Positions 4,456-5,258 of a DNA stretch of 5,258 nt are shown here, piece by piece. The position numbers and the translations under genes are program-made. Positions within the stretch are counted from its first letter, which is position 1; every line of letters begins with the position of its first letter. Source of the stretch: Desulfovibrio sp. (lineage in GTDB: Bacteria; Desulfobacterota; Desulfovibrionia; Desulfovibrionales; Desulfovibrionaceae); assembly GCA_003525525.1 (NCBI GenBank), contig DQED01000336.1, forward strand, positions 1-5,258, given 5' to 3'. Under the pieces are notes generated by a model. It saw only the letters and a program-made list of their open reading frames with translations. It was not told where the DNA came from and did not search any database.

Positions 4456-5258
4456 ATGTGGGCCTTTCGCAAAAAAAATCCCTTCGGCGGGGCGTCGTCG
4501 CCGCTCGTGGTCATCGGCGCGGCCGCCATCCTGGCGGCGGTTGTGGTGGCCATGGCCGTCATCGACCTGGGCCGGGAAAAGCAGTACATGACCCAGCTTT
4601 TGCTGGAAAAAGGCGCGGCGTTGATCAAGTCCCTCGAGGCCGGCGCGCGCACCGGCATGCGCGGCGGCTTCGGCGCGGAGGTGCGCCTGCAGCATCTGCT
4701 CGAGGAAATGGCCGACCAGCCGGGCATCTTCTACATCGCCGTGACCGACGCCGACGGCAGGATCGTGGCCCACAACGACGCCTCCCGCATCGGACAGGAG
4801 CTTTTCCCGCCCAAAGTCATGGCGCAACTCGCTCCCGGGACCTCGGAAAAATGGCGGCTGGCCCGGGAAGAGGACGAAAAGCGGCAATCCTTCCTGGTCT
4901 ACCGCCGTTTCGTGCCTTCGCCCGGCGGTCGCGGCCCCCACGGCATGGGCATGGTGTTTCCCCATGGGCAGCAGCGCGGCAAAGCCTTTTTCTGCACCGA
5001 CGATTGCGCCGAGCCAGGTGGCCGGCGCGATTTGCGCGGCGTGCCCCTCGATATTTTCGTCGGCCTCGACGTGGCCCCCATCGAGGCCGCACGACGGGCG
5101 GACCTGCAGAATACGCTCATCACGGCGGCGGTGCTGTTGGTGCTTGGCCTCGGCGGCGTGCTGGCCCTTTTCTGGGCGCAGAGCTACCGGGCGCAGCGCA
5201 GGGCCCTGCGCCACACCACGGCGCTGGCCTCGGAAGTGGTGGCGGCCATGCCGGCGGG
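4456..5258 (+). CDS. ZraS/HydH-like sensor histidine kinase, N-terminal input half only (cut by the window end)
   Basis: Inner-membrane sensor of a two-component system. 267 codons are visible. TM1 is about 16-35, the periplasmic domain about 36-218 and TM2 about 219-240. The stretch LLLEKGAALIKSLEAGARTGM and the later LLEEMADQPGIFYIAVTDADGRIVAHND closely follow my recollection of E. coli ZraS (LLEKGNVLIRALESGSRVGM; LLEEMAGQPGVLWFAVTD). The region GPHGMGMVFPHGQQRGKAFF (160-179) corresponds to the His/Met-rich loop of ZraS and is followed by C180 and C184. After TM2, ALASEVVAAMPA resembles the opening of a PAS domain, which E. coli ZraS lacks; this is a guess because the window ends there. HisKA and ATPase domains must lie to the right, and a sigma-54-type response regulator gene is expected nearby. 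The ATG at 4456 is chosen because the protein then starts with a short basic segment before TM1; the ribosome site (CGGA, seven bases upstream) is weak. No upstream in-frame start is better. Confidence 0.88.
   Translation, partial: MWAFRKKNPFGGASSPLVVIGAAAILAAVVVAMAVIDLGREKQYMTQLLLEKGAALIKSLEAGARTGMRGGFGAEVRLQHLLEEMADQPGIFYIAVTDADGRIVAHNDASRIGQELFPPKVMAQLAPGTSEKWRLAREEDEKRQSFLVYRRFVPSPGGRGPHGMGMVFPHGQQRGKAFFCTDDCAEPGGRRDLRGVPLDIFVGLDVAPIEAARRADLQNTLITAAVLLVLGLGGVLALFWAQSYRAQRRALRHTTALASEVVAAMPA

Noticed and set aside
1..5258. CRISPR arrays, tRNA or rRNA genes, insertion sequences, attachment sites
   Set aside because: No direct-repeat arrays, no cloverleaf-like sequence, no transposase or terminal repeats were seen on either strand.

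Overview
The window is GC-rich, tightly packed bacterial DNA that looks like a sulfate-reducing deltaproteobacterium of the Desulfovibrionaceae (Desulfovibrio/Solidesulfovibrio type). This rests on the protein styles (a CZB-containing chemoreceptor, a DUF2318 protein, a ZraS-like kinase with a probable PAS domain) and on a GCCTCCGGCGGCC-plus-hairpin intergenic element that I recall as common in those genomes. It is inference; no rRNA or marker gene is present.

Layout. Four genes lie on the minus strand and one on the plus strand. Read in the minus direction, 4109-3627 encodes a secreted DUF2318 protein with two CxxC pairs and a fifth cysteine. 3587-2424 encodes an FtsX/MacB-type ABC permease with a TTG start. 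After a 151-base structured gap, 2272-1601 encodes its MacB/LolD-type ATPase. After a 128-base gap with its own sigma-70-like promoter, 1472 to the left edge encodes a methyl-accepting chemotaxis protein whose C-terminal signalling tip is cut off. Divergently, 4456 to the right edge encodes the sensor half of a ZraS/HydH-like histidine kinase, cut off before the kinase core.

How the parts may work together. The 346-base divergent region (4110-4455) carries a very good sigma-54 promoter (TTGGCATG-N4-TTGCT, minus strand, 4221-4237) facing the DUF2318-ABC genes. About 110-150 bp upstream of its predicted start are two dyads sharing the core GCTTGCG, and a third, different dyad lies about 210 bp upstream. 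That is the usual geometry for an NtrC-type enhancer-binding regulator. In E. coli the ZraS-ZraR pair, whose regulator is of NtrC type, drives the divergent zraP gene from a sigma-54 promoter. The proposal is therefore that the ZraS-like sensor and a partner regulator, probably just past the right edge, switch on a three-gene DUF2318/ABC export or redox module. DUF2318 proteins, FtsX permeases and an ATPase also occur together in P19/FTR1-type iron-uptake loci (such as Campylobacter jejuni Cj1658-Cj1665), but here the iron permease and P19 genes are absent from the visible operon. Substrate and signal are unknown; a metal- or redox-related role is the most economical guess.
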